Shown here: in pieces, positions 6,227 to 14,949 of the stretch
Position numbering within the stretch: the stretch's first letter is position 1
Layout of the letters: every line of letters begins with the position of its first letter
Notes under the pieces: generated by a model
Seen by the model: only the letters and a program-made list of their open reading frames with translations
Told to the model about the DNA's origin: nothing
Database searches by the model: none
Source of the DNA: JABMOV01 sp964654545
Lineage (GTDB): Bacteria > Fidelibacterota > Marinisomatia > Marinisomatales > JABMOV01
Assembly: GCA_964654545.1 (NCBI GenBank)
Contig: CAZZIU010000012.1
Coordinates: forward strand, 1 to 64,000
Reading direction: 5' to 3'
Length of the DNA stretch: 64,000 nucleotides
Program-made: the position numbers and the translations under genes

Positions 6227-6838
6227 CTAGGAAAATATCCTTCGTAAGACCACTTCAACTCCGTTGATTACAAACTGGACAGCAATAACCAAAAGCAATA
6301 ATCCCATGATGCGTTGGATGATGCGCATACCCGTAAATCCAATGGCCTGAACAATTTTATCTCCATTCCTGATAATCAGATAAACGACCGACAATACCAC
6401 TAAAATGGCAACCACAAGAGAAGCATAGCTGTAAATCTCCGGTGTTTGGCTGGAAAGCAATAATGCCGCCGTTATGGCACCGGGACCGGCTATCATTGGA
6501 ATACCAATGGGACTAATAGCAATATCATCATGGGATTGGGACTCTTCCTGTTCTTTTGGTGTGGTTCTGGTTCGGCTTACTTTTGCTTCAATGATCCGCA
6601 ATCCGCTACGAAAGAACAGAATTCCACCCATGATCTGGAAAGCCTCCACTGTAATTCCAAAAAAATCAAAAACGAATGATCCAATAAATGAAAAGACGAT
6701 CAATGCTCCCGTTGCTGTCAGGGTTCCTTTGAGAGCAATATCGGCTTTCTCCTCTTTTGAAAAACGCTGGGTCATAACAATTAATAAAGGTGATATTCCC
6801 AACGGGTTGATAAGCGTGAAAAATGTGGTTAAACACAG
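6227..6838 (-). CDS. MarC family membrane protein, 5' end lost in gap
   Basis: About 203 residues of a MarC (UPF0056) integral membrane protein remain. The visible part starts in the first helix with the family pattern FFTLINPLGISPLLIVM. The central GIPMIAGPGAITAALLL block and the C-terminal helix pair ending FVINGVEVVL are intact, giving about six membrane spans. The role of MarC proteins is unresolved; the early link to multiple antibiotic resistance has not held up. Only about 10-15 N-terminal residues should be missing, lost in the N run at 6839-6938. The open frame that appears to join it to argS across the Ns is an artefact. Confidence 0.88.
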   Translation of the reverse strand: MCLTTFFTLINPLGISPLLIVMTQRFSKEEKADIALKGTLTATGALIVFSFIGSFVFDFFGITVEAFQIMGGILFFRSGLRIIEAKVSRTRTTPKEQEESQSHDDIAISPIGIPMIAGPGAITAALLLSSQTPEIYSYASLVVAILVVLSVVYLIIRNGDKIVQAIGFTGMRIIQRIMGLLLLVIAVQFVINGVEVVLRRIFS

Positions 6839-6938
6839 NNNNNNNNNNNNNNNNNNNNNNNNNNNNNNNNNNNNNNNNNNNNNNNNNNNNNNNNNNNNNN
6901 NNNNNNNNNNNNNNNNNNNNNNNNNNNNNNNNNNNNNN
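6839..6938. other. Assembly gap (100 Ns)
   Basis: Exactly 100 Ns join two contigs. The left side ends inside marC and the right side inside argS, both on the minus strand. The missing DNA should contain the argS 3' end, the intergenic region and the marC start. Its true length is unknown, since 100 is a common placeholder. Confidence 0.99.
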
Positions 6939-8227
6939 CGGGCATGGGCGTACTGCAGGTAATAAACCGGATTTTTCTCCGATTGATCCTGGGCAAGATC
7001 CAAATCAAAATTGAGATGACTATTCATGCCGCGCATAATAAAAAAGTATCGCACCACATCTTTTCCCGCCAATTCTATCAGTTCTTCCAGGCTGACGAAA
7101 TTGGCCTTTCGAGTGGACATTTTTACAACTTCACCACCACGGATAAGGGTAACGAATTGATGAATCAAAACCCGAATAGTACTCACATCATAACCCAGCA
7201 CTTTCAATGCGGCCAATACATCTGGATACGTATCCTGATGATCAGCACCAAAGAGATCAATGATAAGATCAAAATGCCGATCCAGCTTATTCTTGTGATA
7301 GGCAATGTCCGGCAATCGATAGGTGGGCTCACCTGAACTCTTAATGAGAACACGATCCTGTTCCTTCCCCAACTCCGAGGTTCTAAACCAGGTTGCGCCG
7401 TCAGATTCGTAGACCAGATTATTTTGCTTTAACGCATCAATGACGTCTGTGATAGCACCACTATCATAAAATGTTTTTTCGTTGCTGAATTGTTTGTGGT
7501 GAATTCCTAATCGCTTCAGCGTATTTCGAATGTCGTTAAATATAATTTCCTCCGCCTCACGTCTGAACAACGGACTTGAATCGGAAAGCTGATCGCCATG
7601 CTTTGATAGAATAGATTTTGCGATGTCCACAATGTATTGTCCCTGATACCCGTCTTCGGGCAGGGGAAGGTCATTTCCCAATTCCTGAAAATATCGTGCC
7701 GCCACCGATTGCCCAAGGATGCGCATTTGTCGTCCTGCATCATTGTAATAGTATTCGCGGGTTACATCGTATCCATGCCATTCAAGAATATTGGCGACCG
7801 TATCACCCAGCACCGCCTGACGACCGTGTCCGACGGTCAGAGGACCGGTTGGATTTGCACTTACAAATTCCACGTTCGCTCTTTGATCGGATCCCCTGTG
7901 ACTTCTTCCGTAGTTTGCACCATTTGCAAGGACGGTGCGGAGTTCCCTATGCAGGTATGGTTCGCTGATGGAAAAATTGATGAAGCCCGGTGGGGTAACA
8001 GTTATACCATGCACGAATTCTGTATCCGGATCAAATTGCGCAACCAGCTTTTCAGCCAGATGAATGGGATTGGATTTAGCGTGTTTTGCTAATAGGAGCG
8101 CGATATTTGTGGACAGATCACCAAACGATGAATTTTTTGGCGGTGACAGTTGGTATTCTACAACCGGAAGATCAAGCTTGGTTAGCGCTTGATTCAGAAG
8201 TTGATTGAGATAAGCTTTCAGTGTCAT
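6939..8227 (-). CDS. argS: Arginyl-tRNA synthetase, 3' end lost in gap
   Basis: This class I synthetase attaches arginine to tRNA-Arg. The N-terminal tRNA-binding domain starts MTLKAYLNQLLNQAL. The HIGH-type motif is in ANPTGPLTVGHGR (about residues 124-136) and the KMSKS-like loop is VKMSTRKANF. The sequence stops at LQYAHA, just where the C-terminal anticodon-binding DALR domain should begin, because the contig ends. ATG 8227 is preferred over 8251, since the family typically starts just before this LxxxLxxLL helix. Even so, the gene overlaps rsfS by 56 bp, a strong coupling. The gene is probably intact in the organism and only broken in the assembly. Confidence 0.93.
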
Positions 8228-8576
8228 CTTCAAATACTTTGGTTGGTGCATCCGACCATAATTTTTCTATGTTGTAATAATTCCGTTCACTTGTTTTAAA
8301 TACATGGACTACAATATCAATGTAATCCAATAATACCCAGTGCAGGTTTTCGTACCCTTCCACATGAACCGGTTTGTGCGGAGTCCCTCGACGAATTGCA
8401 TCGGCAATTGCCTTTACCTGTATATCGGTGTCTGCCGAGCAGACCAAAAAACAATCTGTAATCCCCGAAAGCCCACGCACATCCAATGCAACCACATTTT
8501 CAGCTTTTTTTGAAAGGGCTAATTGACCAATAATATCCGCCAGGGAGGCTGGTGATTCAGCAGATGAATTTGTCAA
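8172..8576 (-). CDS. rsfS: Ribosome silencing factor RsfS/RsfA
   Basis: This 134-aa protein of the RsfS (Iojap/DUF143) family binds ribosomal protein L14 and blocks subunit joining when nutrients run low. Family landmarks are VALDVRGLSGITDCFLVCSA (residues about 29-48), PVHVEGYENLHWVLLDY and DIVVHVF. The tail from about residue 115 is a Ser-rich extension, and its coding sequence overlaps the argS start. The start is TTG at 8576; no better ATG lies upstream in frame. It follows the LytR_C protein gene with essentially no gap, a pairing common in bacteria where rsfS and LytR_C genes are linked. Confidence 0.92.
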   Translation of the reverse strand: MTNSSAESPASLADIIGQLALSKKAENVVALDVRGLSGITDCFLVCSADTDIQVKAIADAIRRGTPHKPVHVEGYENLHWVLLDYIDIVVHVFKTSERNYYNIEKLWSDAPTKVFEDDTESLSQSTSESSANQA

Positions 8577-8579
8577 ATG

Positions 8580-9152
8580 TTATTCTTGGTTAAATAGAGT
8601 TTGGGTAGACTTAAGATTTGCATAATCTTTTCCGATTATCACGGAAAGAGCAACATCTGATGCTGGGTCCGGTTGTACCAAAACACGCGTGCGATCATTG
8701 ATATCGAAACCCAGCGCCTGTGCTACGGTTTGTAGAGCACCAATATTTTCATTTTTTTGTACGATTAAGGTCTCATTATATTCAAAATGATCGGCATTTT
8801 CAGACCGTACTACGTCCAATTGATACTCTCTTAAAAAATCGGATATTTTTCCCGCAACACCACTGACGCCACAACCGTTTAGCACTTCAATTTTAATATC
8901 CGTAATAGGATTCTGCTCATAAATCTCCGCTGCCAGTTTCGGGGTGTCAGGAGTCTCCGGAAAAGTCACATCCATGTCCAATCCTGTGCGAGGATATTGT
9001 CGGGAAAATGAAAAAATAAAGGCAAAAATAACCAGCGATAAAACGGCTATTGCAGAATTGATAATCGTATCTTGCCAACCGGATCGAGACTTTTTTGCCT
9101 TGGATACGGGAAACAGATTTGGTAAAAGTGATTTACGTTTTTTCTTTGCCAC
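8580..9152 (-). CDS. Membrane-anchored LytR_C domain protein
   Basis: This 190-aa protein has a basic cytoplasmic N-terminus (MAKKKRKS), one membrane span at about residues 28-48 and an extracytoplasmic part. The C-terminal half (about 85-180) fits the LytR cell-envelope C-terminal domain, recognisable from IEVLNGCGVSGVAGKISDFL and a later alternating strand/helix pattern. In other proteins this domain follows the LytR-CpsA-Psr catalytic domain; here it stands alone, so the function is unknown. The start is GTG at 9152, two bases after the upstream stop, so translation is probably coupled. It is in an operon with a secreted protein upstream and rsfS downstream. Confidence 0.8.
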   Translation of the reverse strand: MAKKKRKSLLPNLFPVSKAKKSRSGWQDTIINSAIAVLSLVIFAFIFSFSRQYPRTGLDMDVTFPETPDTPKLAAEIYEQNPITDIKIEVLNGCGVSGVAGKISDFLREYQLDVVRSENADHFEYNETLIVQKNENIGALQTVAQALGFDINDRTRVLVQPDPASDVALSVIIGKDYANLKSTQTLFNQE

Positions 9153-9156
9153 GCTA

Positions 9157-9624
9157 TTAGAAAGCCCGGAGTTGGAGCGGGGAGTAAATTTTATGCATGG
9201 AATAAGGATTGTTGCCTATGGAAAAACTAATAATGGAATTTTCCGTTGGACGATAGGTAAGGGATGTGTTCAGCAAAATATTTGGGGAAAATCCAGTACC
9301 ATTTTGCATCAATGGATTTGATGCCATGGGCTGCATGAGGGTGATATCTGTATCGAGACGTAAATTATCTTTTATCCAATAAGACATTTGATTGGTATAA
9401 CTTCCCACACTGAACGATAAACCACCGGAAGAAATCATGGACATGGAAAAATTATGATGCATATCAAACCGGGCTGGATCAAACAAGGATAGACCACTGC
9501 TCTGATTCAAGTTCATATGCATGGTTTCCGGTTTTTCCAGTGATGGCAAGTCGGACCGCAGCTGTCCCCACCCCAGCGAAAACAGGAAAGCACTCAAAAT
9601 GATGATGTTAATTTTACCCTTCAT
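9157..9624 (-). CDS. Secreted protein of unknown function
   Basis: This 155-aa protein has a clear signal peptide (about residues 1-20, ending GWGQ) and an AGGAT ribosome site. The mature part is rich in Ser, Asn and Met, with alternating apolar residues typical of surface beta-strands, for example GLSFSVGSYT and LNTSLTYRP. It may be a small outer-membrane or periplasmic beta-structure. I recognise no family. It is the first gene of the run with the LytR_C protein, rsfS and argS, so it may belong to cell-envelope assembly. Short, low-complexity and Met-rich, it should be treated as a lineage-specific protein. Confidence 0.75.
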   Translation of the reverse strand: MKGKINIIILSAFLFSLGWGQLRSDLPSLEKPETMHMNLNQSSGLSLFDPARFDMHHNFSMSMISSGGLSFSVGSYTNQMSYWIKDNLRLDTDITLMQPMASNPLMQNGTGFSPNILLNTSLTYRPTENSIISFSIGNNPYSMHKIYSPLQLRAF

Positions 9625-9715
9625 ATCCTACCCATAATGTTACAATGATTTTCGGAAAATTGCTTAGGGGTATTTACAACACTGATTCCAAAATGATCCC
9701 ACACAATTGCTTTTT

Positions 9716-10795
9716 TTAGAAAGCATCCTCAATAACCGCACCGCCAAGACACTCACTGCCATTGTAGAAGACAATTGATTGTCCAGGTGTTACCGCGAAT
9801 TGAGGTGACGCAAAACGTACAGTGATACGATTTCCAGTGGATTTGGATATTTCACACGGTACATCTTGGTGTCGGTAACGAATTTTAGCGGTGCAGGTAA
9901 AGGGTATCGAGTCAGGAGGAGAGAGAGTCCAGGATAGTTGTCCGGCATGTAATTCTTGCTTGTAAAGATCGGGATGCTCACGGGTTTGCACCACCACAAG
10001 CTGATTGGATTCCAGGTTTTTTTGTGCCACATACCAGGGTGCTTCCAAATCACCGTGTCCACCACCGATGCCAATGCCTTTTCGTTGACCAATCGTATAA
10101 TACATAAGACCATTATGCTTCCCGATGACCGTTCCTGCCTCATCAACAATTTCACCAGGTTTGGCAGGAAGGTATTGTTGCAAAAAGTATTGAAAATTTC
10201 GTTCTCCAATAAAACAAATCCCCGTGCTGTCCTTTTTTAAACTATTGATAAAACCAGCTTCACTGGCCAGTGAACGCACCTGTTTTTTTTCATATTCTCC
10301 AATGGGAAAAATGCTGCGACTTAATGCTTCCTGCTGTAACGTGTATAGAAAATAGGATTGATCCTTATTGCTATCGATCCCGCGGTGCAAATGGGTTCCC
10401 TGTGCATCTGATTTCAGTCGGGCATAATGGCCCGTTGCAATACGACTGGCACCCAAATCAAGTGCGTAGTCTAGAAACACCTTAAACTTTATTTCCTTAT
10501 TGCACAAAATATCCGGATTTGGCGTACGACCGGCCTGGTACTCAAGTAAGAAATGCTGAAAAACTCGTTCCCAGTATTCTTTGGAAAAGTTGACGCTGTG
10601 CAACGGAATATTTAATTGATCACAGATAGCCAGGGCATCTTTGTAATCCTCTTCCGCTGTACAAAATTCATCATCATCACCTTCCCAATTTTTCATGAAC
10701 AGGCATTCAACCTGATACCCCTGCTCGATAAGCAATAATGCGGCAACGGCGCTATCAACACCACCGCTCATCCCTAAAACAACTCGCTCAGCCAC
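9716..10795 (-). CDS. mnmA: tRNA-specific 2-thiouridylase MnmA
   Basis: The enzyme inserts sulfur at C2 of the wobble uridine in tRNA-Lys, -Glu and -Gln. The PP-loop GMSGGVDSAVAALLL lies at the N-terminus. The FMKNWEGDDD block, the first catalytic Cys (PDILCNKEIKF) and the second (STGICFIGER) are all present, and the C-terminal beta-barrel is complete. I chose GTG 10795, which overlaps the desulfurase stop by 8 bp and gives the usual start right before the PP-loop. An ATG at 10834 would add 13 residues of overlap. The gene is translationally coupled to a cysteine desulfurase, its expected sulfur source. Confidence 0.95.
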   Translation of the reverse strand: MAERVVLGMSGGVDSAVAALLLIEQGYQVECLFMKNWEGDDDEFCTAEEDYKDALAICDQLNIPLHSVNFSKEYWERVFQHFLLEYQAGRTPNPDILCNKEIKFKVFLDYALDLGASRIATGHYARLKSDAQGTHLHRGIDSNKDQSYFLYTLQQEALSRSIFPIGEYEKKQVRSLASEAGFINSLKKDSTGICFIGERNFQYFLQQYLPAKPGEIVDEAGTVIGKHNGLMYYTIGQRKGIGIGGGHGDLEAPWYVAQKNLESNQLVVVQTREHPDLYKQELHAGQLSWTLSPPDSIPFTCTAKIRYRHQDVPCEISKSTGNRITVRFASPQFAVTPGQSIVFYNGSECLGGAVIEDAF

Positions 10796-11921
10796 GGCGA
10801 TGTTGGGATTTTTTAATAACACCAACCATAGCATTTACCAGCGTAGAGACATCCTCCATCGTGTTGTCTTTCCCAAAACTTATGCGCAATGTTTTCAGAT
10901 TATCATTGTTGCTCATTCCCAGCGCAGATAGAATTCGGGATGGTTTTACAGTACCAGAAGAGCAGGCACTTCCACTGGATATTGAGATATTTTGCAGATC
11001 CAAATTAATGATCATGAAATCGCTGGGAGCATCGGGAAGAGTAACGCTCACCAGTCCCGGCAAATGACAATCGGGATGGCCGTTAAAAACAGCTCGCTGG
11101 TAATTCGCCATCAGTTCAGTCTTAAAAAGCTGTTCTAACGATGAAAGATGTTGAACAAGATCCGGGTATTGATCATTTGCTAGTTCGGCTGCTAATCCGG
11201 TGGCTGCAATGGACGGAATATTTTCTGTTCCTGAACGAAGTCCGTGTTCCTGTCCGCCGCCACCAATGAGTGGTTGTAATTTCAATCCACGTCTACAATA
11301 CAATACTCCCAGTCCTTTTGGACCATAAAATTTGTGCGCTGAAAGACTAAGCATATCCACACCCAGCGCTGATACATCAACGGACATTTTGCCTAGCGTT
11401 TGTACAGCGTCGGTATGCATTTCTATTTCATATTCATGGGCAATGGCACTTATTTCCTGTATGGGTTCAATAGTGCCCACTTCATTGTTGGCCAGCATAA
11501 CGGTGATTAAAGCCGTATCTTCGCGGATAGCCGATTTAACCGATTCAGGATTTACCAAACCAAATTTATCCACGGGTAAGATGGTGGAAGAGATACCAAA
11601 TTTTTCTAATTGTTTAACTACATTGAGAATTGCAGGATGCTCGATAGTGGATGTTATGACATGTTTCTTATTTTTATACAGCAGATTCCACAGAACCAGA
11701 TTATTGCTTTCTGACCCGCCTCCTGTAAATACAATTTCACTGGGTTTTGCATGGATGGCATTGGCAACTTGTCGTCGCGCCTGCTCAAGTAGTACACGAC
11801 TCTTTTGGCCTTGTTGATGGGTGCTGGAGGGATTTCCGAAATTTTCCGACTGGATTTTTTGTAGTAGATCCAGAACCTCGCTTCGGATGGGTGTGGTTGC
11901 ACTGTGGTCAAAGTATAACAT
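10788..11921 (-). CDS. Cysteine desulfurase (NifS/IscS family)
   Basis: This 377-aa PLP enzyme converts cysteine to alanine and passes on sulfur as a persulfide. The N-terminal YFDHSATTPIRSEV is the family start. The PLP lysine is in SLSAHKFYGPKG (about residue 202), and the active-site Cys is in SGSACSSGTVKPS (about residue 323). That loop form is typical of group I IscS/NifS enzymes. No IscU or other Fe-S scaffold gene is nearby; the direct partner is mnmA, which overlaps its 3' end. A dedicated role in tRNA thiolation is the best reading, although it may also supply Fe-S assembly. Confidence 0.93.
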   Translation of the reverse strand: MLYFDHSATTPIRSEVLDLLQKIQSENFGNPSSTHQQGQKSRVLLEQARRQVANAIHAKPSEIVFTGGGSESNNLVLWNLLYKNKKHVITSTIEHPAILNVVKQLEKFGISSTILPVDKFGLVNPESVKSAIREDTALITVMLANNEVGTIEPIQEISAIAHEYEIEMHTDAVQTLGKMSVDVSALGVDMLSLSAHKFYGPKGLGVLYCRRGLKLQPLIGGGGQEHGLRSGTENIPSIAATGLAAELANDQYPDLVQHLSSLEQLFKTELMANYQRAVFNGHPDCHLPGLVSVTLPDAPSDFMIINLDLQNISISSGSACSSGTVKPSRILSALGMSNNDNLKTLRISFGKDNTMEDVSTLVNAMVGVIKKSQHRRG

Positions 11922-11976
11922 TATTGGAATGGGAAATTACTGGATTGCAGGAGGAAGAAAAAGAGACGAGCGCTGA

Positions 11977-12750
11977 TCAAACGTCGTTGCGAATTGCAGC
12001 GTATTTCAACGTCTTCTTTAGATTTTCATAAAATGGCGGTTTATGGTTTTCAAGTTTTTCAAGCGAAGCATTCAGGTCATAGTCATAACGGACAACATTC
12101 CAGTTAAAAGAATCCCCCACCGTTAAAAATGCCACCGCACCACGAGTGTCTTCGTCAAAAGGCATACCAGTTGCCCCCTGACATAAGATAGTCAAATTAC
12201 CACGCTCTTCATATCGCGGAATATGCACATGGCCATGGATGAAGATAAATTTATCAATTTCCGGCTGGGCATTTGCAACATGATTTCGCCAGTGCACAGC
12301 CTCATCCATGGATGGCGGTCGATCATCCCGCTGGTACCATGCGTGCGTGAATTCCACCAGGGTAGAATTCACAATATCACGGTATGATACGTGCATACTG
12401 GTTAGAAATTCCACACCTGCGTTCCCAATTTGTTCAAATGTCCATTTTTCATTTGCGACAATTGCCTGACAAATAGGATCATCCGGGTCCATACCTTCCA
12501 GCGATGGTCGTTCGTCCTCCCAGAGTTTTTCAATGATGTAGCGGTCATGATTGCCTCGAATGAATATGGCATTTTCCAGATTTTTGAGTGCCTTAAAGGT
12601 TGCCTTGGGATCAGGACCGATAGCGAAACAATCACCTAGACAAATAATTTGATCAACGGATGGATTTTTTTCAATTAAACGCAGCGCTTCCCGAAAGGAA
12701 TCGATGTTGGAATGTATATCGGTAATAATTGCGTAAGTTTTTGAAGACAT
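11977..12750 (-). CDS. Calcineurin-like metallophosphoesterase (YfcE/MPP-type)
   Basis: This 257-aa protein has the complete two-metal phosphoesterase motif set: DIHSN (residues about 10-14), GDCFAIGPDP, GNHDRY, and the late GHVHIPR. It is a cytoplasmic enzyme with no signal peptide. The superfamily includes diadenosine tetraphosphatases and phosphodiesterases, and the substrate cannot be read from sequence. The gene is 55 bp upstream of the cysteine desulfurase on the same strand and divergent from a PfkB kinase gene, with which it shares the intergenic region 12751-12871. Confidence 0.85.
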   Translation of the reverse strand: MSSKTYAIITDIHSNIDSFREALRLIEKNPSVDQIICLGDCFAIGPDPKATFKALKNLENAIFIRGNHDRYIIEKLWEDERPSLEGMDPDDPICQAIVANEKWTFEQIGNAGVEFLTSMHVSYRDIVNSTLVEFTHAWYQRDDRPPSMDEAVHWRNHVANAQPEIDKFIFIHGHVHIPRYEERGNLTILCQGATGMPFDEDTRGAVAFLTVGDSFNWNVVRYDYDLNASLEKLENHKPPFYENLKKTLKYAAIRNDV

Positions 12751-12871
12751 AAGATTAAATATAGCCCATCCGTTGTTTTCATTACAAGGATTATGCAGAG
12801 ATTATAAAATGATGTGCATTTATCACAACTAGTTATTGGTAGCTCTGGTAAAGAGGCAATAAACTTTTCCC

Positions 12872-13765
12872 ATGCATACAAACACAATTTTATTGGTTGG
12901 ATCTATTGCTCTGGATACGATAGAAACACCGGTTACACGGAGAAATGAATTGCTTGGTGGATCGGTTTCTTATGCCCTTGTGTCCGCAGGTAGCACTTCG
13001 CCCGTGTCTGTGGTGGGTATCGTCGGTGATGATTTTCCAGAATATGGACACAAGCATTATCAAAAATACGCTGCTGATTTATCTGATTTTAAGGTGCAGC
13101 ACGGAACCACGTTTCGCTGGGGAGGCAAGTACCACGCGAATGGTGACGTTCGCGATACGTTATTTACCGATTTGGGTGTTTTTGAAAGATTCAATCCCAC
13201 GCTTAATCAAAAAAATAAAAATCACCCGTGGGTATTTTTAGCAAATATTCATCCTGCATTGCAATTATCGGTAATGAATCAATGTTCGGCGAATTCAAAA
13301 TTTGTGGTGGATACAATGAATCTCTGGATAGAAACCACACGGCAGGAATTGGATCACGTAATACAGCAAACCGATATACTGCTCCTGAATGAATCGGAAG
13401 CAGAATTGCTCACCGGTTTAAAAGAGCCAGCCCAGGCAGCACAAGCGATTTTAAAATCCGGACCCCAGGTTGTTGTTATCAAACTGGGTAGCAGGGGAGC
13501 CAGCGTATACCATAACAATCAAACGCATTCAGTAGGCGTATATCCGGTTGAGGATGTGACTGACCCTACCGGCGCCGGTGATACTTTTGGCGGCGGATTT
13601 ATCGCGGCATTAGCGCGGGGTGAAAGCTGCGCGCAAGCAGTGATTGAAGGATCGGCCTGGGCGTCCTTTTGTGTGGAAGCATTTGGAGTAGAAAGATTAA
13701 CCGAAGTAAAAAGTGAAGAATTAATGGTCAGAATAAGGGGAATAGCAAAGACCCTTACATCTTGA
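12872..13765 (+). CDS. PfkB-family sugar/nucleoside kinase
   Basis: This 297-aa ribokinase-like protein starts with VGSIALDTIETP and the substrate glycine motif LLGGSVSYALVSAG (about residues 28-41). It ends with the catalytic signature DPTGAGDTFGGGF (about residues 231-243), whose Asp is the base and whose glycines form the anion hole. It is therefore an active kinase of a small hydroxylated molecule. The ligand is uncertain: sugars, nucleosides and other alcohols are all used in the family. It is followed 60 bp downstream by a TPR lipoprotein that need not be related in function. Confidence 0.85.
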   Translation: MHTNTILLVGSIALDTIETPVTRRNELLGGSVSYALVSAGSTSPVSVVGIVGDDFPEYGHKHYQKYAADLSDFKVQHGTTFRWGGKYHANGDVRDTLFTDLGVFERFNPTLNQKNKNHPWVFLANIHPALQLSVMNQCSANSKFVVDTMNLWIETTRQELDHVIQQTDILLLNESEAELLTGLKEPAQAAQAILKSGPQVVVIKLGSRGASVYHNNQTHSVGVYPVEDVTDPTGAGDTFGGGFIAALARGESCAQAVIEGSAWASFCVEAFGVERLTEVKSEELMVRIRGIAKTLTS

Positions 13766-13825
13766 TCTCTCCCATGGCGTCTTCTAATTTTAAACTTCAC
13801 ATTTATAAACAATATCGAGGATACG

Positions 13826-14902
13826 ATGTTTACGAAAATTGATAAAGCATTTTGGCTGTTAACCCTGTTAGCTCTGGCACTGTTTGGTTGTACCAGTCAG
13901 GAACTCACTTCTGCCAAATTATACATTCAACAACAGAATTATGAGAAAGCGGAAGAATTTCTGGTGGCAGCCATGAAAGTTGAACCGCAAAATCCCGAAG
14001 TACCCTACCTGCTTGGAAAAGAGATTTATTATCGAAATCAGGATTGGGAAAACATGAATGAAATGTTTGATCTGGCGATGGAATTAGGTGCTGATAACAC
14101 AATCTTGCAGGGAGCGACGGTAAAAGAATATGTTGAAAATACCCGCGGTCAAGCATGGGCCGATATTTATAACAATGGGGTGAAGGTGTTTAACAGTGTT
14201 CGTGGAAAAGAAGGCGACGATAGAGACCAAACACTTACTATGGCAATAGAAGCTTTTGAAGAAGCCAGTGCCATAAATCCTAAGAATCCACAAAACTATC
14301 CAATTTTAAGTCTGGTATATCTGGAAAGCGGAGATAACGACAAAGCACTGGCTGCACTTGAAAAGGCAAACGCACTAACCATTGAGAACGAAACACTGTA
14401 TATCACCATGGGCCAGGTCTATCTAAAGCTTGATCATCTCAGTGAAGCTGCTGATGCCCTGAACAATGCATTGAAACTGGCACCGTCGAACCTGGATGCC
14501 ACAAAATTATTGGCACAGATTTATTATGATCTGGATAACATTGAAGATGCGGTGGACACCTACGAAAAAGCCATTGTTTTAGAAGAAAACGATCAAGGCA
14601 AAGCCGATCTGCATTTTAATCTAGGCGTGTTGTACATGAAAATGGGGAATTTTGAAGGAGCGGAAGAGCACTTTATGAGTTCCTATGATCTTAATTCTGA
14701 AGATGTGGAGGCTATTGTTGGTATGGCCCAGACTTTCGAAAGCGCTGAAAAATGGGAGTTAGCGGAAAAATGGTACCGGGAGGCAATCTATCTAGCTCCG
14801 GAAAATGCCAGCCACTATCGAGCCATGGCACGAGTATTGATTAAGCAGGGAAAAACAGACGAGGCACAGCGCTTTTTTGATAAATCAAAGCGGTATGAAT
14901 AA
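13826..14902 (+). CDS. TPR-repeat lipoprotein
   Basis: This 358-aa protein begins with a lipoprotein signal (hydrophobic stretch to LALALFGC, lipobox LFGC, acylated Cys about residue 22). The remainder is built from tetratricopeptide repeats, with about seven units visible, for example YEKAEEFLVAAMKVEPQNPE, LSEAADALNNALKLAPSN and EDAVDTYEKAIVLEEND. These 34-residue helix pairs form a protein-binding surface on the periplasmic side of a membrane. The partner is unknown. TPR lipoproteins are often found in outer-membrane assembly or secretion complexes. It ends just before a bidirectional terminator. Confidence 0.88.
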   Translation: MFTKIDKAFWLLTLLALALFGCTSQELTSAKLYIQQQNYEKAEEFLVAAMKVEPQNPEVPYLLGKEIYYRNQDWENMNEMFDLAMELGADNTILQGATVKEYVENTRGQAWADIYNNGVKVFNSVRGKEGDDRDQTLTMAIEAFEEASAINPKNPQNYPILSLVYLESGDNDKALAALEKANALTIENETLYITMGQVYLKLDHLSEAADALNNALKLAPSNLDATKLLAQIYYDLDNIEDAVDTYEKAIVLEENDQGKADLHFNLGVLYMKMGNFEGAEEHFMSSYDLNSEDVEAIVGMAQTFESAEKWELAEKWYREAIYLAPENASHYRAMARVLIKQGKTDEAQRFFDKSKRYE

Positions 14903-14921
14903 AAAATCAAAAGCATTGGAT

Positions 14922-14949
14922 AAAGCTCCTTTTCGAAGGGGCTTTTTTT
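14922..14949. terminator. Bidirectional terminator between convergent genes
   Basis: AAAGCTCCTT (14922-14931) pairs with AAGGGGCTTT (14936-14945) around TTCG, one G-T pair included. T-runs lie on the right and A-runs on the left, so it can stop both the TPR gene and the DUF58 gene. Confidence 0.85.

Noticed and set aside
6227..8251. Single 674-aa ORF joining argS and marC
   Set aside because: The frame passes through 100 Ns. Both ends match separate, well-known families, so it is not a real fusion.
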